DNA of 64,000 bases from Lysobacter sp036697405. Lineage in GTDB: Bacteria; Pseudomonadota; Gammaproteobacteria; Xanthomonadales; Xanthomonadaceae. Under the pieces are notes generated by a model. It saw only the letters and a list, made by a program, of their open reading frames with translations. It had not been told where the DNA came from and ran no database searches. The stretch spans positions 186,001-250,000 of the forward strand of contig NZ_JBAHWA010000004.1 of assembly GCF_036697405.1 (NCBI RefSeq), written 5' to 3'. How positions within the stretch are numbered: position 1 is the stretch's first letter; each line of letters starts with the position of its first letter. A program made the translations under genes and the position numbers. Shown in pieces: positions 9,170 through 19,424 of this stretch.

Positions 9170-9868
9170 ATGAACCCGCATGCGCTCAAACGCAGTACCC
9201 GCCTGAGCCGTATCTCGCTGTTGGCCTTGGCGCTCGCCGCCAGCGGCTTGAGCACGCACGGCTGGGCACAGGCCAAATCCAAGGTCGGCGCGCAGATCAA
9301 CGCCAACGCCGACGCCAAGGTCGCGGTCGACGACGCACGCAATGCGCGCGACGACGCCGACGCCGCGCGCAACGCCGCACGCGCGGCCGCCGAGGCGCGC
9401 AAGGGCGGCGCCGTCACCGAACACGGCGCGGCGACCGCGGCCGCGACCGCCTACCAGGCCAAGCAATCCTCGCTCGACGCCCAGCACGCCGCCCACCGCG
9501 CGGTGAACGCGGCGCAGGACGCGCAGGCCGCGCAAACCGCCGCGCAGACCGGCGCCAACCCGGTCGGCGCCGCCGCCGAAGCCGGTCAGGCCGCGCTGGC
9601 GGCGCGCGATGCCAGCAGCGCGGCCGCCGACGCCAGCCTGCGCGCGCAGGCCGCCGCCGACGCCACCGCCCAGGCCACCACCGCGCCGCCGGTGTCGCGC
9701 GCCAGCGTCGGCTACCGCATCGACTTCCCGGCCCTGGACGGCGATCGCGACGGCCGCATCAACCGCGCCGAGGCCGGCGGCCACGCGGCGCTGACCGCGG
9801 ACTTCCTGCTGCTCGACACCGACGGCGACGGTTACCTGAGCCCGCGCGAACTGGAAGGCAGGATGTAA
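9170..9868 (+). CDS. Secreted alanine-rich protein with paired EF-hands
   Basis: A 232-residue exported protein. The signal peptide covers about residues 1-34 (ending GWAQA). The middle (40-172) is Ala/Asp/Arg/Gln-rich, predicted helical and probably coiled coil. The C-terminus has two EF-hand loops: D190-D192-D194 with E201 (DGDRDGRINRAE) and D216-D218-D220 with E227 (DTDGDGYLSPRE). Both keep the standard calcium ligands. No catalytic domain is visible, so a calcium-stabilised structural or binding role is all that can be suggested. The gene stands alone and is followed by a strong hairpin terminator. It is divided from rlmM by about 110 bases. Confidence 0.8.
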   Translation: MNPHALKRSTRLSRISLLALALAASGLSTHGWAQAKSKVGAQINANADAKVAVDDARNARDDADAARNAARAAAEARKGGAVTEHGAATAAATAYQAKQSSLDAQHAAHRAVNAAQDAQAAQTAAQTGANPVGAAAEAGQAALAARDASSAAADASLRAQAAADATAQATTAPPVSRASVGYRIDFPALDGDRDGRINRAEAGGHAALTADFLLLDTDGDGYLSPRELEGRM

Positions 9869-9916
9869 GCGCCAAACCCGGTGGGCCGCAACGCGCGCCC
9901 GCCATGCAAGCCTCAG

Positions 9917-9946
9917 CGCGACGCCCCGAGCGATCGGGGCGTCGCG
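9917..9946 (+). terminator. Hairpin terminator after the EF-hand gene
   Basis: A perfect 13-base-pair stem, CGCGACGCCCCGA with TCGGGGCGTCGCG, closes a GCGA tetraloop 48 bases past the EF-hand stop codon. TATT follows. This is the shape of an intrinsic terminator with a weak U-tract, as is common in GC-rich genomes. Confidence 0.65.
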
Positions 9947-10066
9947 TATTCGGTGTCTGCGCATAGCCGGGCTTGCCATTGGGGTCCGTGCCTTCCGCCA
10001 GATGCGCGCGGCGGCGGTAACCGTATAGTCGGGCGGACGATCCCCTGGCCGCCGACTCCGAACCCC

Positions 10067-10558
10067 ATGAAGAAGCTCCTCCCGCTGCTCGCCGCCTTCT
10101 TCGCCGTAGTCGCGCCAGGCGCCCACGCCGGTCCCGCGGCCGAGACCAAGCCGGCCGCCGATCCCCTGTTCGAAACCATCGCGGCGCTGGACACCGCGGT
10201 GTTCGACGCGTTCAACACCTGCAGCGCACCGGGGCAGCTGCAGAAGCACGCCGGCTACTTCGACGCCGCCGTCGAGTTCTATCACGACACCGGCGGGGTC
10301 ACCTGGTCGCGTCAGGACATGCTCGCCAACACCGAAAAACACGTGTGCGGCCATTTCCGCCGCGAGCTGATTCCCGGCAGTCTCAAGGTGTTCCCGATCA
10401 AGGATTTCGGCGCCATCGCCCAGGGCTCGCACCGCTTCTGCCAGTTCGCCAGCGGCGACTGCGCAGGCCTGGCCGATTTCACGATCGTCTGGCGTCTCAA
10501 GGACGGCGTCTGGCAGATCACCCGCGTGCTCAGCTACGGTCACCGCCCCAACGCCTGA
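10067..10558 (+). CDS. Exported NTF2-like (DUF4440/SnoaL-type) protein
   Basis: A 163-residue protein with a signal peptide (MKKLLPLLAAFFAVV, cleavage after AHA). The mature part has the layout of the cone-shaped NTF2/SnoaL fold. ALDTAVFDAFNTC forms the first helix, YFDAAVEFYHDTGG follows, then a central helix and the closing strands DFTIVWRLKDGVWQITRVLSYGH. These resemble DUF4440 proteins with an envelope location. Four cysteines (residues about 48, 88, 124 and 130) could form disulfides. No catalytic residues can be named. It begins about 120 bases after the terminator hairpin and ends about 107 bases before the MFS gene. Confidence 0.7.
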   Translation: MKKLLPLLAAFFAVVAPGAHAGPAAETKPAADPLFETIAALDTAVFDAFNTCSAPGQLQKHAGYFDAAVEFYHDTGGVTWSRQDMLANTEKHVCGHFRRELIPGSLKVFPIKDFGAIAQGSHRFCQFASGDCAGLADFTIVWRLKDGVWQITRVLSYGHRPNA

Positions 10559-10665
10559 GCGGGCGCGGGCCCGGCGCGGACGCGTCGGGAAACGCAAACC
10601 CGGGCGCACGCGATGCGCGGGCTTTGCCGTACATTGCCGGTTCCGCCCGCCGCCGCCCACGCCCC

Positions 10666-11979
10666 ATGATCGACAGCATCGCGACGACCGCCGCGCCCAC
10701 CGCGCGCGCCCTGGATCGCAAGGACTTGCGCACCCTGTCGTTGGCCGCGCTGGGCGGCGCGCTGGAGTTCTACGATTTCGTCATCTTCGTATTCCTGACC
10801 GAGAGCCTGCGCCAGCTGTTCTTCCCGCCCGACATGCCGGGCTGGCTGTCGACGCTGCAGGTCTACGGCATCTTCGCCGCCGGCTACCTGGTGCGTCCGA
10901 TCGGCGGCATCGTCATGGCCCACTTCGGCGATCGCTCCGGGCGCAAGCGCATGTTCACCCTGAGCGTGTTCCTGATGGCGCTGCCGACCCTGGGCATCGG
11001 CCTGCTGCCGGTGTACGCGCAGATCGGGGTGGCCGCGCCGCTGTTGCTGCTGGCCCTGCGCATCGTCCAGGGCATCGCGATCGGCGGCGAAGTGCCCGGC
11101 GCCTGGACCTTCGTCGCCGAGCACGTGCCGCCCCACCGGGTCGGCTTCGCCTGCGCCAGCCTGTCGGCCGGGCTGACCGCCGGCATCCTGATCGGCTCGC
11201 TGATCTCGGCCGCGGTCAACACCTGGTTCGCCCCGGCCGAAGTGCTGGGCGGGGCCTGGCGGCTGCCGTTCCTGATCGGCGGCGTGTTCGGTTTCTTCGC
11301 GGTCTACCTGCGGCGCTGGCTCAGCGAGACGCCGGTGTTCGCGGCCATGCGCGAGAGCCGCCAGCTGGTGCAGGAGCTGCCGCTGAAGCGGGTGCTGCGC
11401 GAACACGCGGGCGGCGTGGCGCTGTCGATGCTGGTGACCTGGCTGCTGACCGCCGCGATCGTGGTGATCGTCCTGATGACGCCGACCATCGTCCAGCAGC
11501 GCTTCGGCGTCGCGCCCTCGCAGGCCTTCCTCGGCAACAGCCTGGCCGCGTTCTGCCTGACCCTGAGCGCGGTGGGCGCGGGCCTGCTGGCCGACAGGAT
11601 CGGGCGCGGGCGCGCGCTGCTGATCGGCTCGCTGGGCGTGCTGCTGAGCAGCTACGCCCTGTATTACGACCTCAACCACGGCGCCCGCCACTTCCTGCTG
11701 ATGTACGCGCTGGCCGGCACCTTCGTCGGCGTGGTCGGAGTGATCCCGGCGGTGATGGTGGCCGCGTTCCCGGCGCCGGTGCGCTTTTCCGGGCTGTCGT
11801 TCTCCTACAACGTCGCCTACGCGGTGTTCGGCGCGAGCACGCCGCCGCTGTTGGCCTCGCCGTGGATGCGCGGCCTGGGCGGCATGGCGCCGGCCTACTA
11901 CGTGATGGCGGTGGCGGCGATCGGCATCGCGGTGGCCTTGTACCTGCTGTTCAAGCGGCCGCCGTCCTACCTGGGCTGA
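10666..11979 (+). CDS. MFS transporter of the metabolite:H+ symporter family
   Basis: A 437-residue inner-membrane transporter with twelve predicted membrane helices. The first helix carries GALEFYDFVIFVFL, typical of the metabolite:proton symporter (MHS) branch that includes ProP, KgtP and ShiA. The loop 2-3 motif GDRSGRKRMFT and the segment RIVQGIAIGGEVPGA are family hallmarks. The substrate is likely an organic acid or compatible solute but cannot be decided from sequence. The ATG at 10666 begins MIDSIATT; longer in-frame readings run back into the previous gene. It converges on a small membrane protein gene with only 22 bases between stops. Confidence 0.88.
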   Translation: MIDSIATTAAPTARALDRKDLRTLSLAALGGALEFYDFVIFVFLTESLRQLFFPPDMPGWLSTLQVYGIFAAGYLVRPIGGIVMAHFGDRSGRKRMFTLSVFLMALPTLGIGLLPVYAQIGVAAPLLLLALRIVQGIAIGGEVPGAWTFVAEHVPPHRVGFACASLSAGLTAGILIGSLISAAVNTWFAPAEVLGGAWRLPFLIGGVFGFFAVYLRRWLSETPVFAAMRESRQLVQELPLKRVLREHAGGVALSMLVTWLLTAAIVVIVLMTPTIVQQRFGVAPSQAFLGNSLAAFCLTLSAVGAGLLADRIGRGRALLIGSLGVLLSSYALYYDLNHGARHFLLMYALAGTFVGVVGVIPAVMVAAFPAPVRFSGLSFSYNVAYAVFGASTPPLLASPWMRGLGGMAPAYYVMAVAAIGIAVALYLLFKRPPSYLG

Positions 11980-12001
11980 AGCCATCTTCAGCGCGGCGCG
12001 G

Positions 12002-12337
12002 CTAGAAGCTGGCGCAGGTCATGACGAAGACGTCGAAGAAGATCCACAGGCCCAGCAGCCACACCGCCAGCATGCCCAGCAGCGCCAGCGATACGATCAG
12101 CGCGCGCCGCGGCCAGCGCAGACCGGCGCTGGCGCGAAAGCCCGCGATCGGCAGCATCGGCCCGGCCAGGCCGAACCCCAGCAGCAGGGCCCAGACCAGC
12201 GCGGTCGCGGCCAAGGAGCGGCCGCCCGGATGCGGCGGGCACTGCGAGCTCGCCCAGCCCAGCAGCGGCCAGGCAAAGGCGCAGGCCGCCGATCCCAGCG
12301 CGATCGCGGCTGAGCGGCGCCGAGGTCCCGGCGCCAT
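12002..12337 (-). CDS. Small three-helix membrane protein of unknown function
   Basis: A 111-residue protein beginning MAPGPRRRSAAIALG. It has three hydrophobic segments, at about residues 9-29, 41-66 and 78-107, and no recognised domain. It lies 14 bases downstream of the UbiH-like gene 12352-13545 in the same orientation, so it is probably the last gene of the ubi operon. The frame is open well upstream, but the ATG at 12337 is the only start that avoids a long overlap with the hydroxylase. A role is not evident. Confidence 0.65.
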   Translation of the reverse strand: MAPGPRRRSAAIALGSAACAFAWPLLGWASSQCPPHPGGRSLAATALVWALLLGFGLAGPMLPIAGFRASAGLRWPRRALIVSLALLGMLAVWLLGLWIFFDVFVMTCASF

Positions 12338-12351
12338 TGCGCCGTTCGAAC

Positions 12352-13545
12352 TCAGACGCCCGCCGCGCGCCGCCAGAACGCATGCGTGACCGGCGGCAGT
12401 TTGCCGGCCAGGCCCAACAGCGGCCCGCGCAGCAAGGTCGCGGCGACCGCGTCGTTGGAGAACAAACGGTTGAGACCGTCGAAGCCGTAGGCGGCCAGCG
12501 CGTTCTCGCTGCGGCGTTCGCGTTCCCAGCGCTGCAGGCGGCTGGCGCCGCCGGGATCGGCGCCGCGACGCTGCGCGCCGGCGAGCACGCGGCGCAATGC
12601 GGCGATGTCGCGCAAGCCCAGGTTCACGCCCTGCCCGGCCAGCGGATGCACCACGTGGGCGGCATCGCCGGCGATGGCGACGCGGCCGCTGACGTATTTC
12701 TGCGCCAGCTGCCGGCGCAGCGGAAAGGCGACCCGCTTGGACACCGCGGTGACCGCGCCCAGGCGCGCGCCGAAGGCATGGCCCAGCTCGCGCAGGAACT
12801 GCGCGTCCTCGGCCTGCAACAGGCGTTCCGCTTCGGCCTCGGGCAGGGTCCAGACGATCGAGCTGCGCCGGCCCGCATGCCCGGCGTACGGCAGGAACGC
12901 GAGCGGACCGGTGGGCAGGAAGCGCTGCCAGCAGGTCGCCTGGTGCGGATGTTCGTGATCGACGAAGGCGACCAGGCCGCGCTGACCGTAATCGTGCGCG
13001 GGCGCCTCGATGCCGGCCAGGCCGCGCAGCTGCGATTCGGCGCCGTCGGCGCCCAGCACCAGGCGCGCGCGCAGCCGGCCGCCGCCGGCCAGCAGCAGTT
13101 CGGCGCTGTCGGCCTCGGGCGACTGTTCCAGGCCGGTGACCTGCTCCGGGCAATGCAGGCGCACGCCCGCGGCCGGCAGGGCAGACCACAGGCGATCTAC
13201 CAGCAAGCCGTGCTCGACGATCCAGCCCAGTTCGCGCCGGCCGAAGGCGTCGGCCTCGAAGCTCAGTTCGCCGCCGCCGGCCGCGTCCCACACCCGCATC
13301 GCGCGGTAGGGCTGGGCGCGCGCGCCGAGCACGCCGCTCCAGACTCCGAGATCGTCGAGCAGGGCCGCGTTGTCGGGCGCGAAGGCGTACACGCGCAGAT
13401 CGGGCGCGTCCTCGCGCCAACGCGGCGGCTCGCGGCTCTCGACCAGAGCGACCTCCAGGCCGTCGCGGGCGAAGGCGAGCGCGGCGGCGGCGCCGACCAC
13501 GCCGGCGCCGACCACGATCACGTCCAGCGGACCGCGCCGGCTCAT
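12352..13545 (-). CDS. FAD-dependent ubiquinone hydroxylase, UbiH/UbiF/VisC family
   Basis: A 397-residue flavoprotein monooxygenase. The N-terminal dinucleotide-binding motif VVGAGVVGAAAAL, the middle block VLGADGAESQLR and the C-terminal GDAAHVVHPLAGQGVNLGLRD define the UbiH/UbiI/UbiF family, which hydroxylates the ring in ubiquinone synthesis. Its start ATG at 13545 overlaps the stop of the upstream ubiH-like gene (ATGA), so the two paralogues are translated together. E. coli uses three such enzymes for C1, C5 and C6. Which position this one serves cannot be told by eye; I lean to UbiF- or UbiI-like because the neighbour looks more like UbiH. Confidence 0.85.
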   Translation of the reverse strand: MSRRGPLDVIVVGAGVVGAAAALAFARDGLEVALVESREPPRWREDAPDLRVYAFAPDNAALLDDLGVWSGVLGARAQPYRAMRVWDAAGGGELSFEADAFGRRELGWIVEHGLLVDRLWSALPAAGVRLHCPEQVTGLEQSPEADSAELLLAGGGRLRARLVLGADGAESQLRGLAGIEAPAHDYGQRGLVAFVDHEHPHQATCWQRFLPTGPLAFLPYAGHAGRRSSIVWTLPEAEAERLLQAEDAQFLRELGHAFGARLGAVTAVSKRVAFPLRRQLAQKYVSGRVAIAGDAAHVVHPLAGQGVNLGLRDIAALRRVLAGAQRRGADPGGASRLQRWERERRSENALAAYGFDGLNRLFSNDAVAATLLRGPLLGLAGKLPPVTHAFWRRAAGV

Positions 13546-14801
13546 GCCTGGGCTCCGCGGCACAGCGCCGGCACGTCGCCGCGATAGCCCATCGCGCCGC
13601 CGACCAGATAGGCCTGCGCCGACGGCAGGCGGTCGGCCGCGAACAGGCCCAGGCTGCGCAGCGGGCGCAGCAGCGGCGATTCGTTGGCGGTGATGCGGGC
13701 CAGGCCGTCGGAGAAGGCGATGGTGCGTTCGCGGTCCTCGCGGCGGCGCCGTTCGTACTCGTCCAGCAGGCTGGCGGCGCCGCAGTCGACGGCGCCGTGC
13801 GCGGCCAACGCGGCCTCGATCAGTTCGGCCAGGGTCAAAGCGTCGCGCAGGCCGAGGTTGAAGCCCTGGGCGCCGATCGGGTGGATGGTCTGGGCGGCGT
13901 TGCCGACCAGCAATGCGCGCGCCGCGACCCGGCGCTGGGCGAGCACGCGGATCGCCGGATAGGCGTTGCGCGCGCCGCAGGCCAGGAAGCGGCCGGCGCG
14001 CCAGCCGAACGCGTCCTGCGCCTGGGCCAGAAAACCGGCCTCGTCCAAACCCGCGACCGCGTCGGCCTGTCCGCGCGGCACCCCGTGGACCAGGCCGTAG
14101 TGGCCGTCGCCGCGCGGCAGCAGCGCGGTCGGACCGCCCTCGCCCAGGCGCTCGTAGGCGGTGCCGTCGGGCGCGCGCTCGCTGCGCAGGCGGGTCACGA
14201 ACAGGGTCTGCCGGTAATCGTGTTCGTCCACGCCGATGCCCAGCGCCTCGCGCACGCCGCTGCGGGTGCCGTCGGCGGCGACCAGCAGGCGTGCGTGCAG
14301 CACGCGCTCGCCGGCGCCGTCGGCGACCCGTACCGCGCGGCTGCGGCCGTCGTCTTCGGCCAGGCCGACGAAACGCACTGGGCGGTAGCGCTGCAGTTGC
14401 GGCAGTTCGGCCAGGCGCGCTTCCAGGGCCTCGCCGAAGTCGCGCGCGGTCACCACCCGGCCGAACTCGTCGCGGCCGTAGTTCCGGGCCTCGAGCAGGC
14501 TACGGCCGAAATCGCCGCGCCGGCTGATGTGGATGCGCCGGATCGCGCCGCTGGGCGCGCGCAGCTTCTGCAGCACGCCCAGGGCGCTCAGGGCGTTGAC
14601 GGTGGCTTCGGCGAAACTGAGATTGCGCTCGTCGAACACCGCCGGCAGCGCGCCGGGCGGCGCGGCCTCGACCAGGCCGACGCGCAGGCCGCTGCGGCCC
14701 AGGGCGATGGCCAGGCTGGCGCCGACCAGGCCGCCGCCGACGATCAGCACATCGTGGAGGGTCTGCGCCGCTTCGGCGGGCGCGTGGACGTCTTGAGTCA
14801 T
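13542..14801 (-). CDS. ubiH: 2-octaprenyl-6-methoxyphenol hydroxylase-like enzyme (UbiH)
   Basis: A 419-residue UbiH-family FAD monooxygenase with the FAD motif IVGGGLVGASLAIALG near residues 22-37, the block DERNLSFA, the DG motif VAADGTRSGVREALG and the C-terminal NAAQTIHPIGAQGFNLGLRDA. It acts in aerobic ubiquinone synthesis at the inner membrane. I start at ATG 14801 (MTQDVHAP); the open frame continues upstream without family similarity. It heads a run of three minus-strand genes, two ubi hydroxylases and a small membrane protein. It is divergent from the membrane protein gene at 14977 across a 175-base gap that must hold both promoters. Confidence 0.88.
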   Translation of the reverse strand: MTQDVHAPAEAAQTLHDVLIVGGGLVGASLAIALGRSGLRVGLVEAAPPGALPAVFDERNLSFAEATVNALSALGVLQKLRAPSGAIRRIHISRRGDFGRSLLEARNYGRDEFGRVVTARDFGEALEARLAELPQLQRYRPVRFVGLAEDDGRSRAVRVADGAGERVLHARLLVAADGTRSGVREALGIGVDEHDYRQTLFVTRLRSERAPDGTAYERLGEGGPTALLPRGDGHYGLVHGVPRGQADAVAGLDEAGFLAQAQDAFGWRAGRFLACGARNAYPAIRVLAQRRVAARALLVGNAAQTIHPIGAQGFNLGLRDALTLAELIEAALAAHGAVDCGAASLLDEYERRRREDRERTIAFSDGLARITANESPLLRPLRSLGLFAADRLPSAQAYLVGGAMGYRGDVPALCRGAQA

Positions 14802-14976
14802 GTGTTCATGATACGACCGCGTCCGCGACGAATCCGTGGCCGGCGCGCGCAATCGTCGTTTCGCGCCGCTCCGGCACCCTGGGATCAAGCACTTAGCGGG
14901 CATAGGCGGCACTTTCGCCGCGGGTTCCTTAGAATGGGCGGATTGGCGCGCCAGTCCGGCGTCGGGAGCCTTAGCC

Positions 14977-15564
14977 ATGAAGCCCACCACCCAACGCAGT
15001 CTGATCCTCGCCCTGCTGGCCCTGTTGATGGTCGCCACGCGCGTCAACCACTGGGCGCCGATCCCCGACGCCTCCTGGGCGGTGTTCTTCATCGGCGGCT
15101 TCTACCTGCGCCAGTGGACCCGCTGGGCCTTCCCGGCGCTGATGGCGCTGGCGGTGCTGGTGGACTACGCGGTGATCACCGGCCAGGGCCTGAGCTTCTG
15201 GCAGCACTACTGCGTGTCGGCCGCGTACTGGTTCCTGGTGCCGGCCTACTTCGCGATGTGGGCCGGCGGCCTGTTCGTCGCGCGCCGCTACTCGCGCAGC
15301 TGGCGCGGCCTGGCCCTGACCGCGGGCGCGCTGGTCGCCTCGACCATGGTCTGCCAGCTGCTCAGCCAGGGCAGCTTCTACTGGCTGTCGGCCTCGGTGG
15401 CCGACAAGACCGTCGCCGGCTGGGCCGCGAACTACGTCCAGTGGCTGCTGCCGTACATGCAGACCGCCGCCACCTACGTCGGCATCGCGGTGGTGGTGCA
15501 CGCGATCGTCGCCGCGGCCGGCAAGTCCGCCTCGCCCGCGGCCGACCTCGCCGACAAGCGCTGA
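14977..15564 (+). CDS. Multi-pass membrane protein next to cobalamin adenosyltransferase
   Basis: A 195-residue protein with about five or six hydrophobic segments. The opening (LILALLALLMVATRVNHWAPIPDASWAVFFIGGFYL) loosely resembles DUF6580, a group with the look of ECF-transporter substrate-binding (S) components. Its stop lies 13 bases before the adenosyltransferase start, which strongly suggests one transcript. From context I infer a possible role in uptake of cobalamin or a precursor. I looked for a B12 riboswitch box upstream and did not see one. GGGAG lies about 9 bases before ATG 14977. It is divergent from the ubiH gene. Confidence 0.7.
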   Translation: MKPTTQRSLILALLALLMVATRVNHWAPIPDASWAVFFIGGFYLRQWTRWAFPALMALAVLVDYAVITGQGLSFWQHYCVSAAYWFLVPAYFAMWAGGLFVARRYSRSWRGLALTAGALVASTMVCQLLSQGSFYWLSASVADKTVAGWAANYVQWLLPYMQTAATYVGIAVVVHAIVAAAGKSASPAADLADKR

Positions 15565-15577
15565 TCCGCGCCGGGCG

Positions 15578-16132
15578 ATGGGCAACCGTCTCTCCAAGAT
15601 CTACACCCGCACCGGCGACGACGGCAGCACCGGCCTGGGCGACGGCAATCGCGTCGGCAAGGATTCGGCGCGGGTCGACGCCTACGGCACGGTCGACGAA
15701 GCCAATTCCTGCATCGGCCTGGTCCTGGCCAGCGAACTGCCCGAGACGATCCGCGGCCAGCTGGTCGCGATCCAGCACCAGATGTTCGACCTCGGCGGCG
15801 AGCTGTGCATCCCCGGCCATGCCGCGATCTTCGACGCCGACATCGACCGCCTCGAGGAGTGGCTCGACGGCCACAACGACGAGCTGCCGCCGCTGAAGGA
15901 TTTCATCCTGCCCGGCGGCGGCGAAGCGGCGGCGCGCTGCCACATCGCGCGCACCGTGGTGCGTCGCGCCGAACGCGAGACGGTCGCGCTGTCGCGGCTG
16001 GAAGACGTGCGGCCCGAGGCCGTGCGTTATCTCAACCGCCTCTCCGACCTGTTGTTCGTGCTGGCCCGCGTGCTGGCGCGCGCCAGCGGCCACGGCGAGG
16101 TGCTGTGGAACCACGAGCGCCGCAAGGGCTAG
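15578..16132 (+). CDS. PduO-type cob(I)alamin adenosyltransferase
   Basis: Transfers the adenosyl group of ATP to cob(I)alamin, giving coenzyme B12. The 184-residue sequence shows the PduO/MMAB hallmarks in order: the ATP-binding N-terminus YTRTGDDGSTGLGDG, DAYGTVDEANSCIG, FILPGG, RTVVRRAERE and the helix YLNRLSDLLFVLAR. All the usual ATP and corrin contacts appear to be present. It lies between the putative transport protein (13-base gap) and the HDAC-like gene (2-base gap), so the three are probably one operon. No other cobalamin genes are in this window, which fits salvage of imported corrinoid. Confidence 0.93.
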   Translation: MGNRLSKIYTRTGDDGSTGLGDGNRVGKDSARVDAYGTVDEANSCIGLVLASELPETIRGQLVAIQHQMFDLGGELCIPGHAAIFDADIDRLEEWLDGHNDELPPLKDFILPGGGEAAARCHIARTVVRRAERETVALSRLEDVRPEAVRYLNRLSDLLFVLARVLARASGHGEVLWNHERRKG

Positions 16133-16134
16133 CG

Positions 16135-17055
16135 ATGCGCGTCTACACGCATCCGGCCTGCACGCGCCACGACCCGGGTCCGGGCCATGCCGAGCGGCCG
16201 CTGCGCCTGGTCGCGGTCACCGAAGCCCTGCGCGAATCCTTCGCCACGCTGGAGTGGCACGAAGCCCCCAGCGCCAGCCGCGGCCAGCTGCTGCGCGCGC
16301 ACGACGACGCCCTGCTGGCGCTGGTGCTGGACACGCCGGTCGACGGACCGATGCAACTGGATCCCGACACCGTGCTCGCGCCGGGCTCGGCCGAGGCCGC
16401 CCTGCGCGCCGCCGGCGCCGGCGTGGCCGCGGTCGACGCGGTGCTCAAGGGCGAGGAAACCCGCGCGTTCTGCGCGGTGCGCCCGCCCGGCCACCACGCC
16501 ACCGGCTCGGCCGCGATGGGCTTCTGCCTGTTCAACAACATCGCCGTCGCCGCCGCCCACGCCTGCGACAAGCATGGCCTGGCGCGGGTGGCGGTGATCG
16601 ATTTCGACGTCCACCACGGCAACGGCACCCAGGCGATTTTCGACACCGACCCGCGCGTGCTGTACGTGAGCTCGCACCAGATGCCGCTGTACCCCGACAC
16701 CGGCTACGCCGACGAGCGCGGGGTCGGCAACATCATCAACGCCCCGCTGCCGCCGGGCGCGGGCAGCGGGGCCTTCCGCCAGGTCTGGCGCGAGCGCCTG
16801 TTGCCGGCGATCGATTCGTTCCGCCCGCAGCTGCTGCTGATTTCCGCCGGTTTCGACGCCCATCGGCGCGACCCGCTCGCGCAGCTGGAACTGGAGGGCG
16901 ACGACTACCGGTGGATCACCGCCGAACTGGTCGCGATCGCCAACAAACATGCGCTGGGACGGGTGGTCTCGATGCTCGAAGGCGGCTACGACCTGGCCGC
17001 CCTGCGCGAATGCGCGGTGGCCCACGTCGGCGCCCTGCTGGAACCGGCGCGCTGA
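16135..17055 (+). CDS. Histone-deacetylase family amidohydrolase
   Basis: A 306-residue class II-like deacetylase with a complete active site. It has RPPGHHA (H120, H121), the zinc ligands D158 and H160 in DFDVHHGNG, D241 in SAGFDAHRRD, and the closing EGGYD. Bacterial members remove acetyl groups from lysines, polyamines or other small molecules, and the substrate here is open. The start codon lies two bases after the adenosyltransferase TAG, so translation is probably coupled. HDAC-like proteins of this size are common in Proteobacteria and are cytoplasmic. No signal peptide is present. Confidence 0.9.
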   Translation: MRVYTHPACTRHDPGPGHAERPLRLVAVTEALRESFATLEWHEAPSASRGQLLRAHDDALLALVLDTPVDGPMQLDPDTVLAPGSAEAALRAAGAGVAAVDAVLKGEETRAFCAVRPPGHHATGSAAMGFCLFNNIAVAAAHACDKHGLARVAVIDFDVHHGNGTQAIFDTDPRVLYVSSHQMPLYPDTGYADERGVGNIINAPLPPGAGSGAFRQVWRERLLPAIDSFRPQLLLISAGFDAHRRDPLAQLELEGDDYRWITAELVAIANKHALGRVVSMLEGGYDLAALRECAVAHVGALLEPAR

Positions 17056-17181
17056 TCGCAATCGCCGGGCCGGGCTAACCGCCGCGGCGCCGGCCGGCCT
17101 ATATTCGGACACGCTCACGCCGTGGCCCACGGACCCGCTCCGTGGCCGCACCGCCTCGCGACCGTCAACAAGGACCGTTCC

Positions 17182-19140
<1,959 letters not shown>

Positions 19141-19178
19141 GCGCAGGGCGCGCGCAGTCCGCGTGCCACGCCGCATGC

Positions 19179-19207
19179 GCCGCCCGGCCGCGCCATGGCC
19201 GGGCGGC
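19179..19207 (+). terminator. GC-rich hairpin after the S9 peptidase gene
   Basis: A perfect 11-base-pair stem, GCCGCCCGGCC with GGCCGGGCGGC around a 7-base loop, 38 bases after the S9 stop. There is no clear U-tract, so termination is plausible rather than certain. The rest of the 284-base gap to lptD is very GC-rich and holds no gene I can support. Confidence 0.45.
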
Positions 19208-19424
19208 CTCGTATCCGGCGCCGGGGGCCGCGCCTGCGGGCGCGCCCGTCGGCCGCCGCGCTCGCGGCCCGCGCGGGCGCCTCGTCCGCGCCCCGGCACG
19301 GCCCAGCCCGGCCCGATCCGCGCGCGCAAGATGAACGAGGCGGGCCCGCGGCCCGCGTTTCGCGTTGCCCCCCTGCAAGGGATGCGGCAAGCTAACGGCC
19401 GATTTCTGTCCGCCGGATGGCCGC

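Noticed and set aside
14802..14976. Cobalamin riboswitch upstream of the adenosyltransferase unit
   Set aside because: The B12-box-like conserved core could not be found in the 175-base gap.
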